A DNA stretch of 64,000 nucleotides from Streptomyces neyagawaensis (GCF_023516595.1 NZ_JAMGBG010000029.1:171361-235360); one strand, 5' to 3'. Shown: positions 26,028-34,637, counted from the first letter of the stretch. The notes: generated by a model from the sequence alone, not told the origin. Numbers and translations: made by a program.

Positions 26028-27260
26028 ATGGCCGAACATCCCGCCTACCCCGTGGGCCTCCGCCTCACCGGCCGCAAGGTCGTCGTCCTCGGCGGTGGCC
26101 AGGTGGCCCAGCGTCGTCTGCCCGCCCTGATCGCCGCAGGCGGTGACATCCTCCTCGTCTCGCCGACGGCCACCCCCTCGGTGGAGGCCATGGTCGACGC
26201 CGGGGAACTGACCTGGGAGAAGCGGCCCTACGCGGAGGGCGACCTCGCCGACGCCTGGTACGCGCTCATCGCGACCAGCGACACCGAGGCGAACACCCTG
26301 GCCTCGGCGGAGGCGGAGCGGCACCGCGTGTGGTGCGTCCGCGCCGACGACGCCGACGCGGCCACCGCCTGGACCCCGGCCACCGGGACCAGCGAGGGCG
26401 TCACCGTCGCCGTCCTCACCAGTGATGCCAAGGGCCGCGACCCCCGGCACACCGCCGCGATCCGCGACGCCGTGGTCGAGGGCCTCCGGGACGGCACCCT
26501 GGTCGCCCCGCACCATCGCACCCGTACGCCAGGAGTGGCCCTGGTCGGCGGCGGGCCCGGCGACCCGGACCTGATCACCGTGCGGGGCCGCCGTCTCCTC
26601 GCCGAGGCCGATGTGGTGATCACCGACCACCTCGGCCCGCGCGACCTGCTCGCGGAACTGCCGCAGGGCGTCGAGGTGATCGACGCGGCGAAGCTGCCGT
26701 ACGGACGGTTCATGGCCCAGGAGGCCATCAACGACGCCCTGATCGAGCATGCGCGCAAGGGCAGGTCGGTGGTCCGCCTCAAGGGCGGCGACCCCTTCGT
26801 CTACGGCCGTGGCATGGAGGAGGTCCAGGCGCTGGCCGAGGCGGGCATCCCCTGCACGGTCGTGCCCGGCATCTCCAGCTCGATCTCGGTCCCGGGCGCC
26901 GCCGGCATCCCCGTCACCCACCGGGGCGTGGCCCATGAGTTCACCGTGGTCAGCGGGCACATCGCCCCCGACGACGAACGTTCCCTGGTCGACTGGCCGG
27001 CTCTGGCCAGGCTCACCGGAACACTGGTGATCCTCATGGGCGTCGGCACGATCGGCAAGGTCGCCGAGACGCTGATCGCGCACGGCAAGTCCCCCGACAC
27101 GCCCGTCGCCCTGGTCCAGGAGGGCACCACGGCGGCCCAGCGCCGGGTCGACGCCACCCTCGCGACGGTCGCCGAGACGGTCGTCGCCGAGGAGATCAAG
27201 CCGCCGGCGGTCATCGTCATCGGCGAGGTCGTGACCGTGGGCCCGAACCCCAGCAAGTAA
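26028..27260 (+). CDS. cobA: Uroporphyrinogen-III C-methyltransferase / precorrin-2 dehydrogenase (CysG-like)
   Basis: 410 residues. An N-terminal Rossmann domain (VVVLGGGQVAQRRLPALIAAGGDILLVSP, about 15-43) oxidises precorrin-2 toward sirohydrochlorin. The C-terminal SUMT domain (from about 168) has LVGGGPGDPDLITVRGRRLL, VVRLKGGDPFVYGRG and CTVVPGISSSISVPGAAGIPVTHRG, transferring two methyls from SAM to uroporphyrinogen III. It is somewhat shorter than E. coli CysG (457). Feeds both sirohaem and B12. ATG 26028 follows GAGGAG; a TAAAAT -10-like box lies at 25949-25954. Confidence 0.92.
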   Translation: MAEHPAYPVGLRLTGRKVVVLGGGQVAQRRLPALIAAGGDILLVSPTATPSVEAMVDAGELTWEKRPYAEGDLADAWYALIATSDTEANTLASAEAERHRVWCVRADDADAATAWTPATGTSEGVTVAVLTSDAKGRDPRHTAAIRDAVVEGLRDGTLVAPHHRTRTPGVALVGGGPGDPDLITVRGRRLLAEADVVITDHLGPRDLLAELPQGVEVIDAAKLPYGRFMAQEAINDALIEHARKGRSVVRLKGGDPFVYGRGMEEVQALAEAGIPCTVVPGISSSISVPGAAGIPVTHRGVAHEFTVVSGHIAPDDERSLVDWPALARLTGTLVILMGVGTIGKVAETLIAHGKSPDTPVALVQEGTTAAQRRVDATLATVAETVVAEEIKPPAVIVIGEVVTVGPNPSK

Positions 27261-27289
27261 CCGCGGGTAACCCAACCCGTACCGAGCCG

Positions 27290-27318
27290 TTGGCACCACA
27301 CCCAGGACAAGGCAGTAT
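27290..27318 (+). promoter_or_regulatory. Promoter for a leaderless SpoU methyltransferase mRNA
   Basis: TTGGCA (27290-27295), 17-nt spacer, CAGTAT (27313-27318). The GTG start is only 6 nt further, so transcription should start at the start codon itself; no ribosome site is present. Confidence 0.65.
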
Positions 27319-27324
27319 CACCCT

Positions 27325-28143
27325 GTGGCCGAACTCATCACCGTCGAGGACCCCGCCGACCCGCGCCTGCGTGACTACACGGGCCTGACCGACGTCGAAC
27401 TGCGCCGCAGACGCGAGCCCGCCGAGGGCCTTTTCATCGCCGAGGGCGAGAAGGTCATCCGCCGGGCCAAGGACGCCGGGTACGAGATGCGCTCGATGCT
27501 GCTCTCCGCCAAGTGGGTCGACGTCATGCGCGATGTCATCGACGAGCTCCCGGCCCCCGTCTACGCGGTCAGCCCGGAGCTCGCCGAGCAGGTCACCGGC
27601 TACCACGTGCACCGTGGCGCCCTCGCCTCCATGCAGCGCAGACCGCTGCCGACGGCGGTGGACCTGCTGGGCTCCGCCCGCCGGGTCGTGATCATGGAGT
27701 CGGTCAACGACCACACCAACATCGGTGCGATCTTCCGCTCGGCCGCCGCCCTCGGCATGGACGCGGTCCTGCTCTCCCCGGACTGCGCCGACCCGCTCTA
27801 CCGCCGCAGCGTCAAGGTCTCCATGGGCGCGGTCTTCTCCGTGCCGTACGCCCGCCTGGACGCCTGGCCGAGGGGGCTCGACGCGGTACGCGACGCCGGC
27901 TTCACCCTTCTCGCCCTCACCCCGGACGAGAAGGCCAAGTCCCTCGACGAGGCGGCCCCGCACCGGATGGACCGTGTCGCCCTGATGCTCGGCGCCGAGG
28001 GCGACGGCCTCTCCACCAAGGCGTTGATGGCCGCCGACGAGTGGGTCCGCATCCCCATGGCGCACGGCGTCGACTCCCTCAATGTGGGCGCGGCGGCGGC
28101 CGTGGCGTTCTACGCGGTGGCGACGGGCCGACCGCAGGCGTGA
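27325..28143 (+). CDS. RNA methyltransferase, TrmH/SpoU (SPOUT) family
   Basis: 272 residues. 2'-O-ribose methylation of tRNA or rRNA using SAM is the family role. An N-terminal substrate-binding part (REPAEGLFIAEGEKVIRRA) precedes the SPOUT knot: motif 1 NDHTNIGAIFRSAAALG (about 132-148), motif 2 ALMLGAEGDGLS, motif 3 IPMAHGVDSLNVGAAAAV near the C-terminus. GTG 27325 appears leaderless. Convergent with the kinase gene; target nucleotide unknown. Confidence 0.9.
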   Translation: MAELITVEDPADPRLRDYTGLTDVELRRRREPAEGLFIAEGEKVIRRAKDAGYEMRSMLLSAKWVDVMRDVIDELPAPVYAVSPELAEQVTGYHVHRGALASMQRRPLPTAVDLLGSARRVVIMESVNDHTNIGAIFRSAAALGMDAVLLSPDCADPLYRRSVKVSMGAVFSVPYARLDAWPRGLDAVRDAGFTLLALTPDEKAKSLDEAAPHRMDRVALMLGAEGDGLSTKALMAADEWVRIPMAHGVDSLNVGAAAAVAFYAVATGRPQA

Positions 28144-28239
28144 CGGCGCGGCCGGATGGCTGCGACCGGTACGCGGGGGCCGCGCTGTACGACGAGGCCG
28201 CGGCCCCGGCCGGTCCGTCCGCCGGGACCCGCGCGACGG

Positions 28240-29538
28240 TCAGTCGCCGTCCGGCTCCGCGACCGTCCGCTCGTGCCGCACCTCGTCCACGCCGAGTCCG
28301 CGCGCCGGACCCTGACATCCCTGAGCCGTGGCGATGCCGAGCGCGGCCAGCAGCGTCACCACGACGAACACGACGAGCCGCTGACGCAGCAGCCGCGGAT
28401 TGGCGGGCCTGCGCCCGGTGCCGTTGGTACGGGGACCCGGACGGCCGGCGCCGCTGCGGGGCGCGGGCCGCTTCCCGGAGCCGGTGGCGCCGCGGCCCGG
28501 CGCGGGCCGGCCTCCGGGCCGGGAGCCGCCCCCGGTCCGTGCATCCCCGCCGGTCCGGGAGCCGCCCCCGGTGCGGGGCCCCGGCGTCCTCGGCTGCGCC
28601 GCACGGGTCTCCGGCGGCTGCCGCAGCGCGCGCTGCTCGACGTACTGCTCGGCGAGCCGCCCCGAGGGCCGGTCCGGGTCGGTGCGCGGCGCGGGCGGCC
28701 GTACGTCCGACAGCCCCTGTGCCTCACGGGCGGCGATCTCCTTGAGCCGCAACGACAGTTGCAGGGTGCTCGGCCGCTCCTCCGGGTCCTTCGCCAGGCA
28801 GGCCCGGACGAGCGGAGCGAGCGCGTCCGGCACCCCGCGCAGCTGCGGCTCCTCGTGCACGACCCGGTAGAGCATGACCTCCGAACTGCCGTGCCCGAAG
28901 GGGGAGTCGGAGGTCGCCGCGTAGGCGAGCGTGGCGCCGAGGGAGAAGACGTCGGTGGCCGGGGTGACGGCGGCACCGCGCACCTGCTCGGGGGCGAGGA
29001 AGCCGGGCGACCCCACGGCCGTACCGACATGGGTCAGCGTCGAGGCGCCGGTCGCCCACGCGATGCCGAAGTCGATGATCCGCGGTCCCTTCGGGGACAG
29101 CAGGATGTTGGACGGCTTCAGGTCGCGGTGGACGACACCGGCCTCGTGCACCGCCACCAGTCCCTCGGAGAGGGCGGCACCGACCGCGGCCACCTCGGCG
29201 GCCGAGAGCGGCCCCTCCTCGTTGACCTTGTCATGCAACGAGGGCCCCGGTACGTACTGGGTGGCGAACCAGGGCCGCTCCGCCTCCAGATCGGCGGCGA
29301 CCAGCCGGGCCGTGCACCCGCCCCTGATCCGCCGTGCGGCCGACACCTCGCGCGCGAACCGTGACCGGAACTCCTGATCCTCCGCCAGGTCCGGCCGGAT
29401 CACCTTCAACGCGACTCGCTGTCCACGCCGGTCGGAGCCCAGGTAGACAACGCCCATCCCGCCCGCGCCCAGCCGTCTGTGGATCCTGAACGAGCCGACG
29501 ACGCGCGGGTCCTCGCGCCTCAGGCGCATCATCGCCAT
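28240..29538 (-). CDS. Membrane Ser/Thr protein kinase (PknB-like)
   Basis: 432 residues from ATG 29538, which has GGGGA 6 nt upstream; ATG 29544 is possible. Kinase domain about 14-275: glycine loop RRLGAGGMGVVYLG, VALKVI Lys, catalytic loop HRDLKPSNILL, DFG, APEQ, and DVFSLGATLAYAATSDSPFG. Then about 100 residues rich in Pro, Gly and Arg, and one TM near the C-terminus (RLVVFVVVTLLAALGIATAQG) with a short outer tail lacking PASTA domains. Cytosolic kinase on a single anchor. Signal and targets unknown. Confidence 0.92.
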   Translation of the reverse strand: MAMMRLRREDPRVVGSFRIHRRLGAGGMGVVYLGSDRRGQRVALKVIRPDLAEDQEFRSRFAREVSAARRIRGGCTARLVAADLEAERPWFATQYVPGPSLHDKVNEEGPLSAAEVAAVGAALSEGLVAVHEAGVVHRDLKPSNILLSPKGPRIIDFGIAWATGASTLTHVGTAVGSPGFLAPEQVRGAAVTPATDVFSLGATLAYAATSDSPFGHGSSEVMLYRVVHEEPQLRGVPDALAPLVRACLAKDPEERPSTLQLSLRLKEIAAREAQGLSDVRPPAPRTDPDRPSGRLAEQYVEQRALRQPPETRAAQPRTPGPRTGGGSRTGGDARTGGGSRPGGRPAPGRGATGSGKRPAPRSGAGRPGPRTNGTGRRPANPRLLRQRLVVFVVVTLLAALGIATAQGCQGPARGLGVDEVRHERTVAEPDGD

Positions 29539-30184
29539 GTTCATCCCCGCTGCCCGTTCCGTCTGACGAGCCACAGCTTACGTTTCCACGGCCGGGCGCG
29601 CGCAGAGGCCGCGCCCTCGCGACCCGATCGATTGTCGGCCCACCGCCCGCGACATGAAAGACGGTCAGGGAACAAGAGTTCGGGCGGGTGTTGGGTCCTG
29701 GGTGATCTCAACGTCGCGACGGACAAAGGGGATTGGTGGACTGGTGGGAGGCCGGGTGAAGAGGATGAAGGACGTCGGGAACATGACATGCGGAGGCCGG
29801 GTGATCGTCTTCGCGCCGGGCCACCGGACGGCGTCGACAGAGCGGCCGGGCGCAGGGGAAGTGAGCGAAGTCACCCTCTTCGGCGCTCGCTCCCACCCTC
29901 CCGTGGTGAGCCCCTGACAGAAGGGACACTCCAGGCATCTCCCGGCCGTCCCCTCCGGGAACACCCCGAGACCTAGGACCTCGTCTCCACCCTGGGGAGT
30001 ACGTCGCAGGTCATCGCTCATCCTCCGGGAGGCCCGCCAATCGGTACGAGGGCATGACGACCCCTGCCCGCCGCGCGCCTAGATTTGAGGTCAAGCGGCG
30101 GGTGCAGCACTCGTCCCCCGAGGTCAGGCACCCGCCGCTGCCCACGACAAGCACCACAGACAAGATCGGTCAGGAGGAGGGACC
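29539..30184. other. Long intergenic region with lower GC; coding status unclear
   Basis: 646 nt. A minus-strand frame (29665-30021, from an ATG directly touching GGAGG) could encode 118 residues with CLECPFCQG, but its third positions are not GC-biased like real genes here and the ribosome-site spacing is zero, so I do not call it. The 30185 gene's ribosome site (AGGAGGAGGG) ends the region. Confidence 0.4.
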
Positions 30185-30385
30185 ATGGCCCACACGGCAC
30201 CGCGGACGGCGCTCCGCACGCGAGAGCGCAGGGTGTTCACCGCCGAGCGCGGGGCGGGCCGCCGCCACCCCTTGGTGGCGACCGCGATGGTCCTCCCCCT
30301 GGCGGCCCTGCTCGTGTACGCCTTCGGCGGCTGGGAGGCAGTGGTCACACAGGCGTCGTCCGTGGGTGTGATGCTGGGGCGCTGA
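30185..30385 (+). CDS. Small single-TM protein
   Basis: 66 residues. ATG 30185 follows AGGAGGAGGGACC, an excellent ribosome site. A basic N-terminus (RTALRTRERRVFTAERGAGRRH) precedes one TM (PLVATAMVLPLAALLVYAFGGW) and a short tail. Orphan small membrane protein between kinase and phosphotransferase genes; function unknown. A strong terminator follows. Confidence 0.75.
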   Translation: MAHTAPRTALRTRERRVFTAERGAGRRHPLVATAMVLPLAALLVYAFGGWEAVVTQASSVGVMLGR

Positions 30386-30475
30386 GCGGCGACTCCAGGC
30401 CCGGAAGAGCGGTCCGGGTGGGGACATCCATCCATGAAACCCCGTGGGGACGGGGGTGCGGCGGACGGCAAATAG

Positions 30476-30507
30476 ACGCCCGCGCAGCTGGGGAGCTGCG
30501 CGGGCGT
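30476..30507 (+). terminator. Strong intrinsic terminator
   Basis: ACGCCCGCGCAGCT (30476-30489) pairs perfectly with 30494-30507 around a GGGG loop and is followed by TGTCTTTT. Confidence 0.9.
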
Positions 30508-30721
30508 TGTCTTTTCCCCCACGGACCCCGCTTGCCCCCGGACCCCGAGGACCCACGGCCCCCGAGTACCCGCGCCCCCGAGGACCCCGCCGGGGTCGCG
30601 GCCGCCGTGGGTCTCATGGAGCCGGGCGCTTCAGTCCGTCCCCGCGGCGGACCGTCGTGCCGCCGGCACTCGACTGCGTAGTCTCACCGGCAGCGTGCCG
30701 TACCTTCCGCAGGGGGAGCCC

Positions 30722-31660
30722 ATGACCACCACCGACGTCCTGCCCGCCCTCAGGGCCACGGTGCGGGGCGCGGCCCATCCGCAGGCGGCCCCCTGTTCCC
30801 ACCCCGACAGCGTTCTCGCGGAACGGGAGGACGGCACGGTCGTCCGCCACGCGGACACGGTCGCCAAGGCCCACGCCCCCGACACGGACCCCGCCCACCT
30901 CGCGCTCCGTCTGACCGTCGCCACGGCCCACCCCGACCTCCTCCTGGCTCCCCTCCGCCCCGGCCCGTCCGCCCTCCACGGCCGCCTGATCACGTTCTGG
31001 CCGTACGGCACCCCGGTCGACCCCGAGACCCCCGACGACGCCCCCTGGGAGGAGGCGGCCACCCTCCTCGCCCACCTCCACCGCCGCCAGGCACCCCCGG
31101 GCCTCCCGCCGATGCGGGGTCCCGCGAAGGCGGCCCGAGCCGTCGCGCGGCTCAGCAGGACCGCGCCGGACCACCCCGCCGCATCCCCCGTCCTCCGCGC
31201 CTGGCGCACGCTCCCCGCCTGGGCGAGAGGCGAGGCTCCCATGCCCGGCCCGACCACCCTCTGCCACGGCGACCTGCATCTCGGCCAGCTCGTCCGCCAC
31301 CCGGCGAGCACCGGCCCCTGGCGCCTGATAGACGTCGACGACCTCGGGGTCGGCGTCGCCGCCTGGGACCTCGCCCGCCCGGCCGCCTGGTACGCCTGCG
31401 GTCTCCTCCCGCCCGACGTCTGGGCCCGTTTCCTGGCCGCCTACCAACGGGCGGACGGCCCCGCGGTCCCCGCCGACGCCGACCCCTGGCCGGTACTGGA
31501 CGTACCGGCCCGCGCACTCACCGTGCAGACGGCCGCGCTGGCCATCGCCAAGTCCGTGGCGGCCGGCCGCCACGTCGACGACGTGGAGGGGGCCGTTATC
31601 GACGCATGTGACCGAATGAGTGCCGTCCCGCCGGAGTTGGCGAGCGATTTCCCGAAGTAG
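30722..31660 (+). CDS. Phosphotransferase-family (APH-like) protein
   Basis: 312 residues from ATG 30722, with GGGGGAG upstream. Aminoglycoside-phosphotransferase/choline-kinase fold: catalytic loop TLCHGDLHLGQLV (about 179-191, catalytic Asp 184) and metal-binding LIDVDDLGVG (about 202-211). The usual HGDxxxxN motif has Gln in place of Asn. The nucleotide-binding half is short (AEREDGTVVRHADTVAKAH), with a plausible Lys at 49. Phosphorylates a small hydroxyl or amine metabolite; resistance role not implied. A TAGTCT -10-like box lies at 30679-30684. Confidence 0.82.
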   Translation: MTTTDVLPALRATVRGAAHPQAAPCSHPDSVLAEREDGTVVRHADTVAKAHAPDTDPAHLALRLTVATAHPDLLLAPLRPGPSALHGRLITFWPYGTPVDPETPDDAPWEEAATLLAHLHRRQAPPGLPPMRGPAKAARAVARLSRTAPDHPAASPVLRAWRTLPAWARGEAPMPGPTTLCHGDLHLGQLVRHPASTGPWRLIDVDDLGVGVAAWDLARPAAWYACGLLPPDVWARFLAAYQRADGPAVPADADPWPVLDVPARALTVQTAALAIAKSVAAGRHVDDVEGAVIDACDRMSAVPPELASDFPK

Positions 31661-31740
31661 GGTGCAACCGACCGCCGCCGGGCAGTGTCTGTCCTGGCGT
31701 AACGCGAAGCAGCACCAACGGCGAGGAGTTGAGCCGAACC

Positions 31741-32043
31741 ATGCACATGCAGTGTCCGAAGTGCCATGCGCCGATGCACACGTACAACCGCAACGGTGTC
31801 CAGATCGAGCAGTGCAGCGGCTGCCGCGGGATCTTTCTCGACTACGGCGAGCTGGAGGCGCTGACCCGTCTGGAGTCCCAGTGGGGCGGCCCGGCCGTTC
31901 CGCCGCCCCCCGCCGCCCCGCAGTACCCGGCCGGCGGCCACCACTCCGCTCCCGCCTGGGGCGCCCCGCACGGCGGCCACCACGGGGGTCACCACGGCGG
32001 GCACCACAACCGAGGCTTCGGTCACATGCTGTTCTCCAGCTGA
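31741..32043 (+). CDS. TFIIB-type zinc-ribbon protein with His-rich tail
   Basis: 100 residues. CPKC and CSGC pairs (about 4-7 and 25-28) form a zinc ribbon of the zf-TFIIB type, in a conserved block ending RGIFLDYGELEALTRLE. The rest is Pro/Ala-rich, then (GGHH)n histidine repeats and a short conserved end, HMLFSS. GAGGAG is 12 nt upstream of ATG 31741; TTG 31729 and ATG 31747 are alternatives. Possibly metal-binding; function unknown. Confidence 0.85.
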   Translation: MHMQCPKCHAPMHTYNRNGVQIEQCSGCRGIFLDYGELEALTRLESQWGGPAVPPPPAAPQYPAGGHHSAPAWGAPHGGHHGGHHGGHHNRGFGHMLFSS

Positions 32044-32055
32044 ACCCACGTACGC

Positions 32056-32091
32056 CGAAGCCCCCGGCCGCAGAGACGGCCGGGGGCTTCG
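32056..32091. terminator. Bidirectional terminator, zinc-ribbon gene / tRNA cluster
   Basis: A perfect 15-bp stem (32056-32070 with 32077-32091) and a 6-nt loop CAGAGA lie between the plus-strand zinc-ribbon gene and the 3' end of the minus-strand tRNA cluster. Confidence 0.85.
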
Positions 32092-32096
32092 AGGTG

Positions 32097-32168
32097 TGGA
32101 CGATACTGGGATTGAACCAGTGACCTCTTCCGTGTCAGGGAAGCGCTCTCCCGCTGAGCTAATCGTCC
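32097..32168 (-). tRNA. tRNA-Val(GAC)
   Basis: 72 nt cloverleaf: acceptor GGACGAT/ATCGTCC, anticodon stem CTTCC/GGAAG around loop CTGACAC (anticodon GAC), T-arm GGTTCAATCCC. The 3' CCA is not encoded. Confidence 0.95.
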
Positions 32169-32203
32169 TCGGGATGTGATCCGAAGATCACGGTGATACC
32201 GCG

Positions 32204-32275
32204 TGCGCGATACTGGGATTGAACCAGTGACCTCTTCCGTGTCAGGGAAGCGCTCTCCCGCTGAGCTAATCGCGC
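32204..32275 (-). tRNA. tRNA-Val(GAC), variant acceptor stem
   Basis: Same body as the other two Val(GAC) genes, but the acceptor is GCGCGAT/ATCGCGC: two base pairs changed with matching compensation on both sides. CCA not encoded. Confidence 0.95.
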
Positions 32276-32309
32276 GGGTCAGACCTTCGATGATCTGTCG
32301 AAGATCCAG

Positions 32310-32381
32310 TGGACGATACTGGGATTGAACCAGTGACCTCTTCCGTGTCAGGGAAGCGCTCTCCCGCTGAGCTAATCGTCC
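32310..32381 (-). tRNA. tRNA-Val(GAC)
   Basis: Identical over 72 nt to the copy at 32097-32168, with loop CTGACAC and acceptor GGACGAT. Spacers between the three Val genes are 34-35 nt, so they are processed from one transcript. Confidence 0.95.
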
Positions 32382-32382
32382 T

Positions 32383-32456
32383 TGGAGGTGGAGACGGGAT
32401 TTGAACCCGTGTAGACGGCTTTGCAGGCCGTTGCCTCGCCTCTCGGCCACTCCACC
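32383..32456 (-). tRNA. tRNA-Cys(GCA)
   Basis: 74 nt including an encoded CCA. Acceptor GGTGGAG/CTCCACC, anticodon loop CTGCAAA (GCA), T-loop GGTTCAAATCC. It follows the tRNA-Gly in the same minus-strand transcript. Confidence 0.95.
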
Positions 32457-32494
32457 AGGAGTGAGGGGTTCGGGAAGATCCCCTTGTTCCTTCG

Positions 32495-32567
32495 AGCGGA
32501 CGACGAGGCTCGAACTCGCGACCTCAACCTTGGCAAGGTTGCGCTCTACCAACTGAGCTACGTCCGC
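32495..32567 (-). tRNA. tRNA-Gly(GCC)
   Basis: 73 nt; acceptor GCGGACG/CGTCCGC, anticodon loop TTGCCAA (GCC), T-arm AGTTCGAGCC. First gene of the five-tRNA transcript. CCA not encoded. Confidence 0.95.
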
Positions 32568-32608
32568 TTGTCGTTTCGGTTCGCTCTCGCGTCCCGGCGA
32601 CGAGTTGA

Positions 32609-32650
32609 ACTCTAGCGGATTCCGGGGCCAGCACAAAAACGCGTTTGTGC
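32609..32650 (-). promoter_or_regulatory. Promoter of the tRNA cluster
   Basis: On the minus strand, TTGTGC (32631-32636), 16-nt spacer, TAGAGT (32609-32614), about 42 nt before tRNA-Gly. The -35 lies in an inverted repeat GCACAAA-aacgcg-TTTGTGC (32631-32650). Confidence 0.6.
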
Positions 32651-32723
32651 AGCGTGCTGGGGTGCGTCCTCTCCGCCACCCGGCCGGGGCCGCCCGGCGG
32701 GCGCCCGTCCTAGACTCGACTGC

Positions 32724-33767
32724 GTGTCCGACCTGCCTCCTCTCGCCCGCTTCGGCAACCTTGTCGCCACCGGCCTCGCCGATGTGACCAGCGATCCCGC
32801 CGCTCTGGACTCGTCCGGTTTCTGGGCCGTCCGCGCCGATTTCGAGGGTGGCGTGGTCTGCGCGCGCTTCAGTGACGTACGGCACGAGCCGGTCCCGCGG
32901 CCGGTGCCGGGGCAGTGGCGCGGTCCGGCCGTCGACGACTGGACGTCGTCGCTCGACCGCGCCGCGTACACGGCGGGCGTCCGCCGCATCCGGGAGCACA
33001 TAGCCGCGGGCGAGGTCTACCAGGCGAACCTCTGCCGGGTGCTGTCCGCGCCCGTCGCGCCGGACGCCGACGTGGACGCGCTGACCGCGCTGCTGGCCCG
33101 CGGCAACCCGGCACCCTTTGCCGGAACGATTCGCCTGCCTGGTCACGGTGTGGAGATAGCCACCGCTTCGCCCGAGCTGTTCCTGCGGGTCGACGGCCGG
33201 AGCGTCGAGTCCGGCCCGATCAAGGGGACCGGACGGACCGAGGCGGACCTCCTGGAGAAGGACTACGCCGAGAACGTGATGATCGTCGACCTCGTCCGCA
33301 ACGACATCGGGCGGGTCTGCGCCACCGGTTCCGTGACCGTCCCGGACCTGTGTGTCGTGGAGAAGCACCCGGGGCTCGTCCACCTCGTCTCGACCGTGCG
33401 GGGCGAACTCGACGCGGACGCCGGCTGGCCGGAGCTGCTCGCCGCGGCCTTCCCGCCCGGCTCGGTCACCGGCGCCCCGAAGTCCAGCGCCCTGCGGATC
33501 ATCGACGCCCTGGAGACGGCGCCCCGCGGCCCGTACTGCGGGGGCATCGGCTGGGTCGACGCCGACCGGGGCACCGCGGAGCTCGCCGTCGGCATCCGCA
33601 CCTTCTGGATCGACCGGCCGTCGGGCGAGCTGCGGTTCGGCACCGGCGCCGGCATCACCTGGGGGTCGGACCCCGAGGCGGAGTGGCGGGAGACCGAGCT
33701 GAAGGCCGCCCGGCTGCTCGCGGTAGCGTCGGGAACGTACGAGGCGAGTGGGAGGACCCTTACGTGA
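32724..33767 (+). CDS. pabB: Aminodeoxychorismate synthase component I (chorismate-binding)
   Basis: 347 residues. Converts chorismate plus ammonia to 4-amino-4-deoxychorismate for folate. Chorismate-binding motifs: GEVYQANLCRVL (about 97-108), SPELFLRVDGRSVESGPIKGTGRT, MIVDLVRNDIGRVC, and PPGSVTGAPKSSALRIIDALE. It is shorter than full anthranilate/ADC synthase I (about 450), lacking most of the N-terminal domain. GTG 32724 lies 7 nt after a TAGACT -10 box (32711-32716), so it is probably leaderless. Stop overlaps pabC (GTGA), supporting a PABA role over anthranilate. Confidence 0.88.
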   Translation: MSDLPPLARFGNLVATGLADVTSDPAALDSSGFWAVRADFEGGVVCARFSDVRHEPVPRPVPGQWRGPAVDDWTSSLDRAAYTAGVRRIREHIAAGEVYQANLCRVLSAPVAPDADVDALTALLARGNPAPFAGTIRLPGHGVEIATASPELFLRVDGRSVESGPIKGTGRTEADLLEKDYAENVMIVDLVRNDIGRVCATGSVTVPDLCVVEKHPGLVHLVSTVRGELDADAGWPELLAAAFPPGSVTGAPKSSALRIIDALETAPRGPYCGGIGWVDADRGTAELAVGIRTFWIDRPSGELRFGTGAGITWGSDPEAEWRETELKAARLLAVASGTYEASGRTLT

Positions 33768-34585
33768 AGATCTGGCTCGACGGCGGACTGCAGGACATCG
33801 ACTCCGCACGTGTCTCCGTCCTCGACCACGGGCTGACCGTGGGCGACGGCATCTTCGAGACCGTCAAGACGGTCGACGGGCGGCCGTTCGCGCTCACCCG
33901 CCATCTCGACCGGCTCACGCGCTCGGCGCGCGGCCTCGGGCTCCCCGAGCCCGACCACGACGAGGTGCGCCGCGCCTGCTCCGCCGTCCTCGACGCCAAC
34001 CCGATGCCGCTCGGCCGGCTGCGCGTCACGTACACCGGAGGTGTCTCCCCGCTCGGCTCCGACCGCGGCGACCACGGCCCCACCCTCGTCGTCGCCCTCG
34101 GCGAGACCTCCCGGCGCGCCGACTCCACCGCAGTGATCACCGTCCCGTGGACCCGCAACGAGCGCGGCGCCCTCACCGGCCTGAAGACCACCTCGTACGC
34201 GGAGAACGTCGTCGCGCTCGCCCGCGCCCACGAACAGGGCGCGAGCGAGGCCCTGTTCGCCAACACCGTCGGGCGGCTCTGCGAGGGCACGGGCTCCAAC
34301 GTCTTCGTCGTCCTCGACGGCGAGATCCACACCCCGCCGGTCGCCTCCGGCTGTCTCGCGGGCATCACCCGCGCGCTCGTCGTCGAATGGACCGGCGTCC
34401 GCGAGACGGACCTGCCGCTGGACGTCCTTCAGAGCGCCGACGAGATCTTCCTGACGTCGAGCCTGCGCGACGTGCAGGCCGTGCACCGTGTCGACGGCCG
34501 CGAACTGCCCGGCGCGCCCGGTCCGGTCACCGCCAAGGCCATGCGGATCTTCGACGAGCGGTCGGGGAACGACCTCGATCCGTAG
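33764..34585 (+). CDS. pabC: 4-amino-4-deoxychorismate lyase (class IV aminotransferase fold)
   Basis: 273 residues. PLP enzyme releasing pyruvate from aminodeoxychorismate to give p-aminobenzoate. SVLDHGLTVGDGIFETVKTVDGRPFAL (about 23-49) and the catalytic Lys in LKTTSYAENVVALARA (about 145-160) are present, followed by ANTVGRLCEGTGSNVFVV, the phosphate-binding region. GTG 33764 overlaps the pabB stop, with GGAGG about 9 nt upstream. A branched-chain or D-amino-acid aminotransferase is the alternative, but context favours PabC. Confidence 0.85.
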   Translation: MKIWLDGGLQDIDSARVSVLDHGLTVGDGIFETVKTVDGRPFALTRHLDRLTRSARGLGLPEPDHDEVRRACSAVLDANPMPLGRLRVTYTGGVSPLGSDRGDHGPTLVVALGETSRRADSTAVITVPWTRNERGALTGLKTTSYAENVVALARAHEQGASEALFANTVGRLCEGTGSNVFVVLDGEIHTPPVASGCLAGITRALVVEWTGVRETDLPLDVLQSADEIFLTSSLRDVQAVHRVDGRELPGAPGPVTAKAMRIFDERSGNDLDP

Positions 34586-34637
34586 ACCCGGCGATATTCG
34601 GCAGACATGGGGCGGTGAGGCGGGTAGAACACCCGTG

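Noticed and set aside
32097..32567. tRNA cluster as an integration site for a mobile element
   Set aside because: No integrase, excisionase or duplicated tRNA 3' end next to it; the neighbouring genes are housekeeping.
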